Assembly (NCBI RefSeq): GCF_004786035.1
Contig: NZ_CP035088.1
Coordinates: 1,710,001 to 1,774,000 of the forward strand
Direction: 5' to 3'
DNA from: Pseudomonas viciae
GTDB lineage: Bacteria; Pseudomonadota; Gammaproteobacteria; Pseudomonadales; Pseudomonadaceae
Length of the DNA stretch: 64,000 nucleotides
Shown: positions 17,326 to 27,184 of the stretch, in pieces
Position numbering within the stretch: position 1 is the first letter of the stretch
Layout: each line of letters opens with the position of its first letter
The notes under the pieces: generated by a model
The model's input: only the letters and a program-made list of their open reading frames with translations
What the model was told of the DNA's origin: nothing
Databases searched by the model: none
Program-made: the position numbers and the translations under genes

Positions 17326-18063
17326 GTGGACAAGTACCTTTATGTGGCAATGACCGGCGCCAGCCAGAACGCACTGGCGCAACGGGCCCATGCCAACAAC
17401 CTGGCGAACATCTCCACCAATGGTTTTCAGAAAGACCTGGAGCAGGCCCGCTCGATGCCGGTGTTTGGCGACAGCTTTCCGGCGCGGGCATTTGCCATGT
17501 CCGAGCGTCCTGCCACTGACTTCACCCCGGGTGCGCTGGTGGAAACCGGTCGTGACCTTGACGTCGCGGTCAGCGGGCCGGGCTGGATGGCCGTGCAGAA
17601 CCCCGATGGTGGTGAAAGCTACGTGCGCACCGGCAGCCTCAACGTCGACGCCCTGGGCGTGTTGCGGGCCGGCAACGGCATGCCGGTGATGGGCAACGGT
17701 GGTCCGATCGCCGTGCCGCCGGAGCAGAAAATCGAAATCGGCCAGGACGGCACCATCAGCATCCGCGCCATGGGCGAAGGTCCGCGTGTGATGGCTGAAG
17801 TCGACCGCATCAAGCTGGTCAACCCGGACCTCAAGAACATGACCAAGGGCCTGGACGGTTCGATCCGGACCAAGGACGGCCAGCCGGCGCCCATCGATGG
17901 CAACGTGCAGTTGGTGTCCGGGTTCCAGGAAGCGAGCAACGTCAATGCCGTGGATGAGATGACTTCGGTGCTGGCTTTGGCCAAGCAGTTCGAGCTTCAC
18001 GTCAAGATGATGAACACCGCCAAAGAAGGCGACGAGGCCATGGCCCGGGTCTTGCAGATCTAA
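17326..18063 (+). CDS. flgF: Flagellar basal-body rod protein FlgF
   Basis: The 245-residue proximal-rod protein carries the N-terminal rod/hook signature (QRAHANNLANISTNGFQKDL) and the C-terminal helix EMTSVLALAKQFELHVKMMN that forms the D0 coiled coil. It is exported by the flagellar type III system. Translation most likely starts at GTG 17326 (MDKYLYVAMTGAS), preceded by AGAGG; the frame open from 17089 has no family similarity before this point. It is the first gene of flgFGHIJKL here, directly behind a sigma54 promoter, rather than following flgBCDE. Confidence 0.96.
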   Translation: MDKYLYVAMTGASQNALAQRAHANNLANISTNGFQKDLEQARSMPVFGDSFPARAFAMSERPATDFTPGALVETGRDLDVAVSGPGWMAVQNPDGGESYVRTGSLNVDALGVLRAGNGMPVMGNGGPIAVPPEQKIEIGQDGTISIRAMGEGPRVMAEVDRIKLVNPDLKNMTKGLDGSIRTKDGQPAPIDGNVQLVSGFQEASNVNAVDEMTSVLALAKQFELHVKMMNTAKEGDEAMARVLQI

Positions 18064-18112
18064 CCATTAATTACAGCGTCGCGCCGAAAAACAGGCGTAC
18101 GAGGAGAATCGA

Positions 18113-18898
18113 ATGCTTCCGGCTCTATGGGTTGCCAAAACAGGTTTGTCCGCCCAGGACACCAACCTGACGACCATTTCCAACAACCTGGCGAACGTTT
18201 CGACCACGGGCTTCAAACGTGATCGCGCTGAGTTCCAGGACCTGCTGTACCAGGTCAAACGCCAGCCAGGCGCCCAGTCGACCCAGGACAGCGAACTGCC
18301 GTCGGGCCTGCAAGTGGGTACCGGTGTGCGTATTGTCGGCACCCAGAAGAACTTCACCGCCGGCAGCCTGCAGACCACCGAGCAGCCGCTGGACATGGCC
18401 ATCGACGGTCGCGGTTTCTTCCAGATCCTGCAGCCGGACGGCACCACGTCCTACACCCGTGACGGTACGTTCCACCTCGACTCCAACGGCCAGATCGTCA
18501 ACGCCAGCGGTTTCGCCCTGGAGCCGGCCATCGTCATCCCGAACGATGCCCAGACATTCACCGTAGGCCGTGACGGCACCGTGTCCATCACAGTGGCGGG
18601 CAACCCGGCCTCCCAAGTGATCGGCAACCTGCAGACCGCCGACTTCATCAACCCGGCCGGCTTGCAAGCGGTGGGCAACAACCTGTTCCTGGAAACCGCC
18701 GCCAGTGGCGCGCCGCAAGTTGGCACGCCGGGCCTGAACGGTTTTGGTACCACGCTGCAGAACACCCTGGAAACGTCCAACGTGAGCACCGTGGAGGAGA
18801 TGGTCAACATGATCACCACCCAGCGCGCTTACGAGATGAACTCCAAGGTGATCTCCACCGCCGACCAGATGCTCTCGTTCGTTACGCAGAATCTGTAA
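18113..18898 (+). CDS. flgG: Flagellar basal-body distal rod protein FlgG
   Basis: At 261 residues it matches FlgG exactly in length. The N-terminus [20 protein letters not shown] with [20 protein letters not shown] and the C-terminus [20 protein letters not shown] are diagnostic. FlgG builds the distal rod inside the P and L rings. AGGAG at about 18101 sets the ATG. It follows flgF by 49 bases in the same operon. Confidence 0.98.
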   Translation: MLPALWVAKTGLSAQDTNLTTISNNLANVSTTGFKRDRAEFQDLLYQVKRQPGAQSTQDSELPSGLQVGTGVRIVGTQKNFTAGSLQTTEQPLDMAIDGRGFFQILQPDGTTSYTRDGTFHLDSNGQIVNASGFALEPAIVIPNDAQTFTVGRDGTVSITVAGNPASQVIGNLQTADFINPAGLQAVGNNLFLETAASGAPQVGTPGLNGFGTTLQNTLETSNVSTVEEMVNMITTQRAYEMNSKVISTADQMLSFVTQNL

Positions 18899-18950
18899 TC
18901 ACGTCTATAGAGGCGGCCCGGGGTCGCCTGCAACACCAAGAGGTAGGGTC

Positions 18951-19646
18951 ATGAATCGCTTTGTATCTGTTCTGGCACTGAGTGGGATCACCGCGCTCGC
19001 GGGCTGTGTCGGGCCAACGCCCAAGCCCAATGACCCGTACTACGCTCCGGTGTTGCCGCGCACGCCGCTGCCGGCCGCCGCCAACAATGGTTCGATCTAC
19101 CAGGCCGGTTTCGAGCAGAACCTGTACAGCGACCGCAAGGCGTTCCGGGTCGGTGACATCATCACCATCACCCTGAACGAGCGGACCCAGGCCAGCAAGA
19201 ATGCCAACTCGCAGATCGACAAGACCAGCGACACCAGCGTTGGCCTGACGTCGTTGTTCGGCTCCAGCCTGACCACCAACAACCCGATCGGCAGTAATGA
19301 CCTGAGCCTCAGCGCCGGTTACAGCGCCGACCGGGCCACCAAGGGCGATAGTCAGTCAGGCCAGAGCAACAGCCTGACCGGTTCGATCACCGTGACCGTC
19401 GCCGACGTGTTGCCCAACGGCATCATTGCCGTGCGGGGCGAGAAGTGGCTGACCCTCAATACCGGCGACGAACTGGTGCGCATCGCCGGCATGGTCCGGG
19501 CCGATGACATCTCCACCGACAACACTGTTCCGTCAACCCGTGTGGCCGATGCTCGCATCACTTACTCGGGTACCGGTGCCTTCGCCGATGCGAGTCAGCC
19601 GGGCTGGTTCGACCGTTTCTTCCTCAGCCCGAAGTTCCCTTTCTAG
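18951..19646 (+). CDS. flgH: Flagellar L-ring lipoprotein FlgH
   Basis: The 231-residue protein starts with a lipoprotein signal, [19 protein letters not shown], with lipobox LAGC and lipidated Cys19. The body shows [20 protein letters not shown] and the C-terminal [19 protein letters not shown] typical of FlgH. It forms the outer-membrane L ring around the rod. The stop is directly followed by the GTG of flgI. Confidence 0.98.
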   Translation: MNRFVSVLALSGITALAGCVGPTPKPNDPYYAPVLPRTPLPAAANNGSIYQAGFEQNLYSDRKAFRVGDIITITLNERTQASKNANSQIDKTSDTSVGLTSLFGSSLTTNNPIGSNDLSLSAGYSADRATKGDSQSGQSNSLTGSITVTVADVLPNGIIAVRGEKWLTLNTGDELVRIAGMVRADDISTDNTVPSTRVADARITYSGTGAFADASQPGWFDRFFLSPKFPF

Positions 19647-20762
19647 GTGGCCCAGTTGAATCTTAAACAGCTGTTGATCGGTGCCCTGGTGATGTCGGCA
19701 GCCTTTAGCGCTCAAGCCGAGCGTCTGAAGGATATCGCCAGCATTTCCGGCGTGCGTTCCAACCAGTTGATCGGCTACGGTCTGGTCGTGGGCCTGAACG
19801 GCACCGGTGACCAGACCACCCAGACCCCGTTCACCCTGCAGACCTTCAACAACATGTTGTCGCAGTTCGGCATCAAGGTGCCGGCAGGTTCGGGCAACGT
19901 ACAGTTGAAGAACGTCGCAGCGGTGTCGATCAGTGCCGATCTGCCGGCGTTCGCCAAGCCTGGCCAACAGGTGGATATCACCGTTTCGTCCATCGGTAAC
20001 TCCAAGAGTCTGCGCGGTGGCACCCTGCTGCTGACGCCGCTCAAGGGGATCGACGGCAACGTGTACGCCATCGCCCAGGGTAACCTGGTGGTGGGTGGTT
20101 TCGATGCTGAGGGGCGCGACGGCTCGAAGATCACCGTCAACGTTCCGTCGGCTGGTCGCATCCCTGGCGGTGCGTCGGTGGAGCGTGCGGTGCCGAGCGG
20201 TTTCAACCAGGGCAACAGCTTGACCCTGAACCTCAACCGCTCCGATTTCACCACGGCCAAGCGCATCGTCGACAAGATCAACGACATGCTTGGCCCAGGT
20301 GTGGCCCAGGCCATCGACGGCGGCTCGATTCGTGTCACCGCGCCCCTGGATCCGAGCCAGCGGGTCGACTATCTGTCGATCCTGGAGAACCTCGAAGTCG
20401 ATCCGGGCCAGGCCGTGGCCAAAGTCATCATCAACTCGCGCACCGGCACCATCGTGATCGGCCAGAACGTCAAGGTTTCTCCAGCCGCCGTGACCCACGG
20501 CAGCCTGACCGTGACCATCACCGAAGACCCGATCGTCAGCCAGCCAGGTCCGTTGTCCAACGGCCAGACCGCCGTGGTCCCCCGTTCGCGGGTCAATGCC
20601 GAGCAAGAAGCCAAGCCGATGTTCAAGTTCGGCCCGGGCACTACCCTGGATGAAATCGTCCGTGCGGTGAACCAGGTCGGCGCGGCGCCGGGCGACTTGA
20701 TGGCGATCCTCGAAGCCTTGAAGCAGGCCGGCGCGTTGCAAGCCGACCTGATCGTGATTTGA
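19647..20762 (+). CDS. flgI: Flagellar P-ring protein FlgI
   Basis: The 371-residue precursor has a signal peptide (about 1-24, ending SAQA), and the mature protein begins [20 protein letters not shown]. It includes [20 protein letters not shown] and ends [20 protein letters not shown]. It forms the periplasmic P ring in the peptidoglycan layer. GTG 19647, adjacent to the flgH stop, gives a complete signal peptide; no better ATG exists before the mature part. Confidence 0.98.
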   Translation: MAQLNLKQLLIGALVMSAAFSAQAERLKDIASISGVRSNQLIGYGLVVGLNGTGDQTTQTPFTLQTFNNMLSQFGIKVPAGSGNVQLKNVAAVSISADLPAFAKPGQQVDITVSSIGNSKSLRGGTLLLTPLKGIDGNVYAIAQGNLVVGGFDAEGRDGSKITVNVPSAGRIPGGASVERAVPSGFNQGNSLTLNLNRSDFTTAKRIVDKINDMLGPGVAQAIDGGSIRVTAPLDPSQRVDYLSILENLEVDPGQAVAKVIINSRTGTIVIGQNVKVSPAAVTHGSLTVTITEDPIVSQPGPLSNGQTAVVPRSRVNAEQEAKPMFKFGPGTTLDEIVRAVNQVGAAPGDLMAILEALKQAGALQADLIVI

Positions 20763-20772
20763 GGACCGGGCC

Positions 20773-22077
20773 ATGGATATGCGCAAGGGCGCTTTGATCA
20801 GCGGGGACTCGGGGTCCTACTCGGACCTCAATCGCCTGAACCAGCTCAAGGTCGGCGACAAGAACAGCGACGGCAACCTGCGCAAAGTGGCACAGGAATT
20901 CGAGTCGCTGTTTATCGGTGAGATGCTCAAGTCCATGCGTGCGGCCACCGAGTCGATGGGCAAGGATAATCCGCTCAATACCGCTGAAGCCAAGCAGTAC
21001 CAGGAAATGTACGACCAGCAGTTGGCCGTTTCGATGTCCCGCGAGGGCGGTGGTATCGGCCTGGCCGATGTGCTGCTGCGTCAGATGTCCAAGAACAAAC
21101 CGCTGGCGCCAGGCGAGGCGGCAGGCTTGTCGGCTGCCAAGCAACAAGAGGCGCAGGACAAGGTCGCCAAGGCGGCGGTGCCCACGCCAGTGGCGGCCGG
21201 CACGCTGCCCGACGGACCTCTTTCGCGCTCCAACGGCCAGCGTCCGTTGTGGGCTTCCCGAGCCGTGAACGCGCCGCAAGGGGCGGGCGAGGGGACTCAC
21301 CGCAACGACATGGAGTTGATCAACCAGCGCCGCCTGGCCTTGCCACCGAAACTGGCGGACCGCCTGCTCGCCGGCCTGGTGCCTTCGGCCGCGACCAGTG
21401 CCGATGTGCCTGCGCAGAACGTCTTGCCGGATCGCGTCATCACCGCCGCCAAGCCTGCCACCGGCGAACTGGCCAACGGCGACTGGCTGGCCGCGCTCAA
21501 GGCCTCCGAGCCGAGCGGCGGGATGCAGGTTTATGGTCGTTCCGTGGCACAACCGCCCCTGGCACCGGCGCGCAAAGCCTTCCGCGATGCCGACGAATTC
21601 GTCAATGCCATGTTGCCGATGGCCAAGGAAGCGGCGGACCGCATTGGGGTCGACCCACGTTACCTGGTGGCCCAGGCCGCCCTGGAAACCGGTTGGGGCA
21701 AATCGGTCATGCGCCAACCTGATGGCAGCAGCAGCCACAACCTGTTCGGCATCAAGGCCAGCCAGAACTGGAAGGGCGATTCGGCCCGGGCGATCACCAG
21801 CGAATTCCGCAATGGCGAGATGGTCAAGGAGACGGCCGAGTTCCGTTCATACGCCTCGTATCGCGACAGTTTCCATGACTTGGTCAATCTGCTGCAAAGC
21901 AACAGTCGCTATCAAGATGTGCTGAAGTCGGCCGATAAACCCGAACAGTTTGTGCGCGAGTTGCAAAAGGCCGGTTACGCCACCGACCCTAACTACGCCA
22001 GTAAGATTTCGAACATAGCCCGGCAGATGACGAGTTACCAAAACTACGCTTCGGCTGGCGCCACCACGACTTTATAA
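20773..22077 (+). CDS. flgJ: Flagellar rod assembly protein / peptidoglycan hydrolase FlgJ
   Basis: This 434-residue two-domain protein has an N-terminal rod-capping domain (about 30-110; VAQEFESLFIGEMLKSMRAA) and a C-terminal GH73 glucosaminidase domain (about 280-430) with the catalytic glutamate in AQAALETGWGKS. A Pro/Ala-rich linker joins them. It opens the peptidoglycan for the growing rod. The dual-domain form is the gammaproteobacterial type. It has short intergenic spacing on both sides. Confidence 0.97.
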   Translation: MDMRKGALISGDSGSYSDLNRLNQLKVGDKNSDGNLRKVAQEFESLFIGEMLKSMRAATESMGKDNPLNTAEAKQYQEMYDQQLAVSMSREGGGIGLADVLLRQMSKNKPLAPGEAAGLSAAKQQEAQDKVAKAAVPTPVAAGTLPDGPLSRSNGQRPLWASRAVNAPQGAGEGTHRNDMELINQRRLALPPKLADRLLAGLVPSAATSADVPAQNVLPDRVITAAKPATGELANGDWLAALKASEPSGGMQVYGRSVAQPPLAPARKAFRDADEFVNAMLPMAKEAADRIGVDPRYLVAQAALETGWGKSVMRQPDGSSSHNLFGIKASQNWKGDSARAITSEFRNGEMVKETAEFRSYASYRDSFHDLVNLLQSNSRYQDVLKSADKPEQFVRELQKAGYATDPNYASKISNIARQMTSYQNYASAGATTTL

Positions 22078-22087
22078 GGTCTGAACC

Positions 22088-24103
22088 ATGAGTTTGCTCA
22101 ATATCGGGATGTCGGGGCTGTCTGCAAGCCAGTCCTCGTTGATGACCACCGGTAACAACATTGCCAACGTCGATACCGCCGGTTATTCGCGTCAGCAGAC
22201 CGTGCAGACTACCAAGGCATCCAATCAATACGGCAATGTGTTCATCGGCACCGGCACGACCCTGGCCGATGTGCGGCGGGTGTACAGCTCGTACCTCGAT
22301 GCACAGCTGCGCACCTCCACGTCGCTGGACAATGACGCGCAGATTTACCTGGGACAGGCCTCGCAGGTGGACAAATTGCTGTCCGACAGCGGCACCGGCG
22401 TTACCAAGACGCTGCAGTCATTTTTTGCGTCTTTGCAGACGTTGGCGGGCAACTCCAACGACGCCGCTGCGCGTCAAGCGTTGTTGACCAATGCCCAGGG
22501 ATTGAGTGGCCGCTTCAATGCCATCTCCCAGCAGCTGACTCAGCAAGGCTCATACATCAACGACCAGTTGGGTTCGATGGCCGAACAGGTCAATAAACTG
22601 GCCACGACTGTTGCGGCCTACAACCAGAAAATCAGCGAGGCCACAGGTTCGGGGACGGGTGGCATGCCCAACGATTTGCTGGACCAGCGCAACGAGGCTG
22701 TTCGCCAGCTGTCTGCGCTGGTGGGCACGCAGGTCACCGAAACCGACGGCAGGATGGATATCTACCTGGGCAGCGGCCAGCCGCTGGTCATCGGCAATAC
22801 CGCCAATACGTTGCAAGTATCGACTGACAAGAATGACCCTACTCGCTCCTCGCTGATCATGGTGCGTGGCAGTTCGACGATCGATATCACGTCCGTGACC
22901 AGCGGCGGCCAGATAGGTGGCCTGTTGCGTTATCGCGAGGAGGTGTTGACACCGGCGATCAACAGCCTGGGTCGCATCGCCATGGTAGTGACCGATCAGA
23001 TCAACAAACAGTTGGGCCAAGGCCTGGACCAGAACGGTAATTTTGGCGCGTCGTTGTTCAACGACATTAACAGTGCTGCCGCTATCAGCCAGCGCAGCAT
23101 TGCCAATGGCAACAACAACCCTGCGTCCGGCAATCTGAACGTCACCATCAGCGACACCAGTAAGCTGGCGGCCAGCGATTACCAGGTCACCTTCACCAGC
23201 GCCACGGGCTACAGTGTGCGTCGCTTGTCGGATAACACCGACATGGGGGCTTTCACTCTGGGCGCAGCGCCAGCGCCGGTCATTGACGGCTTCAGCCTGA
23301 GCCTCAATGCGGGCCCGGTGAACGCCGGCGACACCTTCAAGATTACCCCGACCCGCAGTTCCGCCGCGGACATGAACGTCGTCATGACCGACGCCAAGAC
23401 CTTGGCCACGGCTGCTCCACTGACGTCCACCAAGGCCTCGGGCAATGACGGCACCGGCGCAGTCAGCCAGCCGACCCTGAGCACCGTCCTGGATATCTAC
23501 GATCCGGTCCAGCGCCTGGAAGTGCAGACGGCGGTCAAGAATTCGATGCCGGTTCGCCTGCTCATGACCAGCGCCACCGCCTATGAAGCATTCGATGCCA
23601 AGGGCAACAGCATCGGCACCGGCACTATCGTGCCTGGGCAGAGCAACGACCTGAGCATTGCGGTGCCTTATCTCGATGGCGGAGGCGTTGCCAAGACATT
23701 CAACGTGGCAATGACCCTCAGCGGCAGCCCCGCTGTGGATGACAGCTTCAATATTTCCATGACGGTGGCCAGCAGTACCGACAACCGCAACGCCCAGGCA
23801 TTGCTCGGTCTGCAAACCAAGGCCACGGTCGGCGCCAATGCCACCAGCCCGGGTGTGAGTTTCACTGATGCCTATGGTGGCCTGGTTTCGTCGGTTGGGT
23901 CCCAGGCCAAGCAAGGCCAGTTGGATGCCACCGCTACCGGTACCATCCTGACCCAGGCACGCAACTCTCGTGACTCGCTGTCGGGCGTCGACCTCGATGA
24001 GGAGACCGGCAACCTGGTCAAGTACCAGCAGTACTATTCGGCTTCCTCGCAGATCATCAAGGCTGCGCAGGAAACGTTCAACACACTGATCAACGCCCTT
24101 TAA
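22088..24103 (+). CDS. flgK: Flagellar hook-associated protein 1 FlgK
   Basis: The 671-residue hook-filament junction protein begins MSLLNIGMSGLSASQSSLMT with NNIANVDTAGYSRQQ and ends in the D0 helix LVKYQQYYSASSQIIKAAQE. It is longer than the 547-residue enterobacterial FlgK because of an enlarged middle region (about 330-570) of beta-rich repeats. It is secreted through the flagellar export gate. AAGG overlapping the flgJ stop is the ribosome site. Confidence 0.97.
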   Translation: MSLLNIGMSGLSASQSSLMTTGNNIANVDTAGYSRQQTVQTTKASNQYGNVFIGTGTTLADVRRVYSSYLDAQLRTSTSLDNDAQIYLGQASQVDKLLSDSGTGVTKTLQSFFASLQTLAGNSNDAAARQALLTNAQGLSGRFNAISQQLTQQGSYINDQLGSMAEQVNKLATTVAAYNQKISEATGSGTGGMPNDLLDQRNEAVRQLSALVGTQVTETDGRMDIYLGSGQPLVIGNTANTLQVSTDKNDPTRSSLIMVRGSSTIDITSVTSGGQIGGLLRYREEVLTPAINSLGRIAMVVTDQINKQLGQGLDQNGNFGASLFNDINSAAAISQRSIANGNNNPASGNLNVTISDTSKLAASDYQVTFTSATGYSVRRLSDNTDMGAFTLGAAPAPVIDGFSLSLNAGPVNAGDTFKITPTRSSAADMNVVMTDAKTLATAAPLTSTKASGNDGTGAVSQPTLSTVLDIYDPVQRLEVQTAVKNSMPVRLLMTSATAYEAFDAKGNSIGTGTIVPGQSNDLSIAVPYLDGGGVAKTFNVAMTLSGSPAVDDSFNISMTVASSTDNRNAQALLGLQTKATVGANATSPGVSFTDAYGGLVSSVGSQAKQGQLDATATGTILTQARNSRDSLSGVDLDEETGNLVKYQQYYSASSQIIKAAQETFNTLINAL

Positions 24104-24116
24104 GGAGCCGTAGAAC

Positions 24117-25703
24117 ATGCGTATTTCTACTGCACAGTACTATGCGACGACGGCTGCCAACTATCAGCGTAACTTCAACAACCTGGTCAAGACCTCCGAG
24201 CAGGCCAGCAGCGGCGTGAAGCTGGAGACGGCAGCGGATGATCCGGTCGGTGCGGCGCGCCTGCTGCAACTCGATCAGCAAAAAGCCATGCTGGGCCAGT
24301 ACACCAGCAACATCAGTGCACTCAATACCGCTCAAGCTCAGGAAGAAGCCGTCCTGGACAGCATCAACAATGTGCTGCAGAAAGTCAGCGAGCTGACGGT
24401 GCGTGCCGGTGGCGGTTCGTTGAACGACGACGACCGAAAGTCCATTGCCGCCGAGCTCGGTGCATCCGAAGATCAATTGCTGAGTCTGATGAACAGCAAG
24501 GATGCCAATGGCAAATTCATTTTCTCGGGTGCCAGCAACAACACTGAGCCCTTTGTGCGCAACAGCGACGGTACCTACAGCTACCAGGGTGACCAGACTC
24601 AGTTGCAATTGAAGATCGGTGACTCGATGTCGCTGGGGCTCAATGATACCGGCTGGGAAGTCTTCGAGCAGGCGATCAACGCCAGTCGCAGTTCGACGAC
24701 GATGACCGCACCGGCAGTCGATGACGGACGCGTGGCGCTGTCGGAAGGCCTGGTGACCTCCGGTCCGAGTTTCGATGCCAATTTCCGCGGCGGCCAGCCC
24801 TACACCCTGTCGTTCAGCAGCAGCACCCAATTCGTGATCACCGATGCCTTGGGCAACGACGTGACTGCCGAGGCCAGTCAGGGCGGAGTGTTTGATCCGA
24901 AGAAGGAGGGTGGCTCCGATATCGACTTCCGCGGTGTGACTTTTAAACTGGACATCACTTTCCAGGCGGGTGACAACCCAGCCGACGCTGCCAGTGCTGA
25001 TGCGGTGATCGCCGGTCACAGTTTCCAGCTGGCGGCCAAGCCAGACAGCTTCATCGCCAATCGTGCCCCAGGCAATGGGTCGACAGCGGTGCTCAGTCAG
25101 GCCTCGGTGACCAACGCCGCGGACTATAAGAGCTTTTTCCCTGAGGGCGGGGCCGTCCTGAAGTTCACCAGCCCGACAACGTTCGACCTGTACGCCCGTC
25201 CATTGACCAACACCAGCACACCGGTCACCTCCGGTACTGTGGCGGCGGGTGTGGCGACGGCGGCGGGTGTCAGCTTTACCCTCGGTGGGGGAGCACCCGC
25301 TGCGGGAGATCAGTTTGATATAGCGGTCAATACCCATCAGACCCAGAACGTGCTCGACACCATCAGCCAGTTGCGTCAGGCGCTTGAAACGCCAACCCAG
25401 GGTAACCCGACCGCACAGCGCTTTCTGGAGGACACCATTGCATCGTCCCTCGCCAACCTGGGCAATGCCAAGAACCAGGTCGACCTGGCTCGTGGCGCCA
25501 TTGGTGCCCGGGGTAATGTGATGGATATGCAAAGCGACCAGAACCAAAGCACCAGCCTGATCAACGACTCGACCCAGAACGGGATCAAGAACACCGATCC
25601 GGCTGAAGTACTGACCCGCCTGACCTTGCAGCAGACTATGTTGCAAGCGGCGCAACTGGCGTTCTCGAAGATTTCCCAGTTGGGCCTGTTCAACAAGCTT
25701 TGA
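24117..25703 (+). CDS. flgL: Flagellar hook-associated protein 3 FlgL
   Basis: The 528-residue second junction protein begins MRISTAQYYATTAANYQRNF and carries the flagellin-like motif SSGVKLETAADDPVGAARLL. The C-terminal helix ends LQAAQLAFSKISQLGLFNKL. The central variable part (about 180-420) makes it longer than the 317-residue E. coli FlgL. A strong AAGGAG precedes the ATG. It is the last gene of the flg operon and is followed by a hairpin terminator. Confidence 0.97.
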   Translation: MRISTAQYYATTAANYQRNFNNLVKTSEQASSGVKLETAADDPVGAARLLQLDQQKAMLGQYTSNISALNTAQAQEEAVLDSINNVLQKVSELTVRAGGGSLNDDDRKSIAAELGASEDQLLSLMNSKDANGKFIFSGASNNTEPFVRNSDGTYSYQGDQTQLQLKIGDSMSLGLNDTGWEVFEQAINASRSSTTMTAPAVDDGRVALSEGLVTSGPSFDANFRGGQPYTLSFSSSTQFVITDALGNDVTAEASQGGVFDPKKEGGSDIDFRGVTFKLDITFQAGDNPADAASADAVIAGHSFQLAAKPDSFIANRAPGNGSTAVLSQASVTNAADYKSFFPEGGAVLKFTSPTTFDLYARPLTNTSTPVTSGTVAAGVATAAGVSFTLGGGAPAAGDQFDIAVNTHQTQNVLDTISQLRQALETPTQGNPTAQRFLEDTIASSLANLGNAKNQVDLARGAIGARGNVMDMQSDQNQSTSLINDSTQNGIKNTDPAEVLTRLTLQQTMLQAAQLAFSKISQLGLFNKL

Positions 25704-25723
25704 GTCGGTCTTGACCGCTCACG

Positions 25724-25768
25724 GCCAGCCCCTGTCACAGGGGGCTGGCTTTTTTTTTGGGTTTTTTT
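25724..25768 (+). terminator. Rho-independent terminator after flgL
   Basis: GCCAGCCCCTG pairs with CAGGGGGCTGGC (one bulged G) around a short loop and is followed by a nine-base T run and then a second T-rich run. It ends the flgFGHIJKL transcript. Confidence 0.9.
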
Positions 25769-26004
25769 TGAGGTAGGGCAAAGCGGGGCAGGTATTATCA
25801 GAGCCACAAAATCAAATAAAGCGCCGATCCCTGAGTGACCCGTCAGTCAAAACGCGCATCTTCACTGTATCCTGTCTGCGGGCGGTGAAGGTGGTGGGGC
25901 CGTTTGAGTCCCGACGTTGCCTCCTCTGGGGGCCAATTCCTGACTGTAGACGCCCTCGATTCAGCGAGCGGCGGTGTTCAGCTGTTTATTATTGGGAAGC
26001 CATA
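25769..26004. other. Gap between flgL terminator and KAS III gene
   Basis: Apart from a weak upstream extension of the KAS III frame from 25885, nothing coding is visible. I could not identify a sigma54 or sigma28 match at correct spacing, so the KAS III promoter is unassigned. The first 40 bases are AT-rich compared with the surroundings. Confidence 0.5.
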
Positions 26005-26934
26005 ATGATTGGCATAAAAAATATAGCGAGTTACGTGCCGGCGGCCGGGGTTGACAACTACGCCCAGGGTGCAAAGTTCGACAAGGACGAAACCTTCATC
26101 CTTGGCAAGATTGGTTCGGCGTTTTTGCCGCGCAAGGGGGCCGAACAGGAAACTTCCGATCTGTGCGTTGAAGCCGTCAATGCGCTGTTTGCCGCCAGTC
26201 CTGAACTCAAGCGTGAATCCATCGACTGCTTGATCGTTGTCACCCAGAACGGCGATGAAGAAGGCTTGCCGCACACGGCAGCAATCGTCCAGGACAAGCT
26301 GGGTTTGCCGACCCATGTCGCCGCTTTCGATATTTCCCTGGGCTGTTCCGGCTACGTGTACGGCATCTATGCCCTCAAGGGCTTCATGGAAGCGACAGGG
26401 TTGAAAAATGGCCTGCTGGTGACCGCCGACCCGTACTCCAAGATCGTCGATCCGGAAGACCGCAACACCACCATGCTGTTCGGCGATGCTGCCACTGCGA
26501 CCTGGATGGGCGAAAACGCTATCTGGCAGTTGGGCAAGTCGAAGTTTGGTACTGATGGTTCCGGCGCACCGCACCTTAAAGTCAGCGACGGTGTGTTCTT
26601 CATGAACGGTCGCCAGGTCTTCAACTTTGCCTTGCTGAAAGTCCCGGCGCATTTGCATGAGTTGCTGGATGAATCGAATCTGCAGGCTGGCGATATCGAT
26701 GCCTTCTGCATTCACCAGGGCAGCGCAGCCATTGTTGACGCTGTGGCGCGCCGCTTCGATGAGGGCGGTTCGGCAACGTTCGTCAAGGACATGCTCGAGA
26801 CCGGGAACACGGTGTCCTCGAGTATCCCGCTGTTGTTGCAGAACCATGTGTTCGATTCAAAATGGACGCGCGTGGCCATCAGTGGCTTTGGTGTCGGCCT
26901 GTCCTGGGGCTCGGCGATTCTTTATCGCGGCTGA
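26005..26934 (+). CDS. 3-oxoacyl-ACP synthase III (FabH-like), flagellin-linked
   Basis: The 309-residue ketosynthase III has its catalytic triad: Cys114 in SLGCSGYVYG, His237 in FCIHQGS and Asn268 in LETGNTVSSS. It should condense an acyl-CoA starter with malonyl-ACP. A KAS III homologue (orf3) sits in the flagellin glycosylation island of P. syringae, between fgt genes and fliC, where it may make the acyl group of the modified viosamine. Here the fgt glycosyltransferase genes are absent, and the gene lies alone between flgL and fliC. The ATG at 26005 matches relatives. The glycan link is inferred from position. Confidence 0.85.
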   Translation: MIGIKNIASYVPAAGVDNYAQGAKFDKDETFILGKIGSAFLPRKGAEQETSDLCVEAVNALFAASPELKRESIDCLIVVTQNGDEEGLPHTAAIVQDKLGLPTHVAAFDISLGCSGYVYGIYALKGFMEATGLKNGLLVTADPYSKIVDPEDRNTTMLFGDAATATWMGENAIWQLGKSKFGTDGSGAPHLKVSDGVFFMNGRQVFNFALLKVPAHLHELLDESNLQAGDIDAFCIHQGSAAIVDAVARRFDEGGSATFVKDMLETGNTVSSSIPLLLQNHVFDSKWTRVAISGFGVGLSWGSAILYRG

Positions 26935-26959
26935 CCCTTACGGCCGTCATCGGCATGGC

Positions 26960-26998
26960 AAACGCCCGGTAACGCAAGTTTCCGGGCGTTTTGCGTTT
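26960..26998 (+). terminator. Rho-independent terminator after KAS III gene
   Basis: AAACGCCCGG pairs perfectly with CCGGGCGTTT around a 12-base loop, followed by TTGCGTTTTT. It separates the KAS III transcript from the fliC promoter. Confidence 0.85.
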
Positions 26999-27077
26999 TT
27001 CTGGCGCCAAAGAATAGCTCTAAATCCTTGAAAATAAAGGGCTGGCAAGCTGCCACTAAAAATTTCCAAAAAAACCC

Positions 27078-27104
27078 TCAAGCAAAGCACCTTGACGACG
27101 ATAA
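27078..27104 (+). promoter_or_regulatory. sigma28 (FliA) promoter of fliC
   Basis: TCAAGCAA and GACGATAA are separated by exactly 11 bases, matching the FliA pattern TAAAGTTT-N11-GCCGATAA. The site lies 81 bases before the fliC ATG. FliA itself is encoded at 58131. Confidence 0.88.
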
Positions 27105-27184
27105 CTAGTATGTAGGTTCTCTAGGCCACACCCGACGGATGTCAGGGCCGGAAGCCGCAGTATCCATCCAACGAGGATTTCGTC

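Noticed and set aside
22550..25655. Two frames over 500 codons opposite flgK and flgL
   Set aside because: They are antisense shadows without domain signals; flgK and flgL have intact conserved ends.
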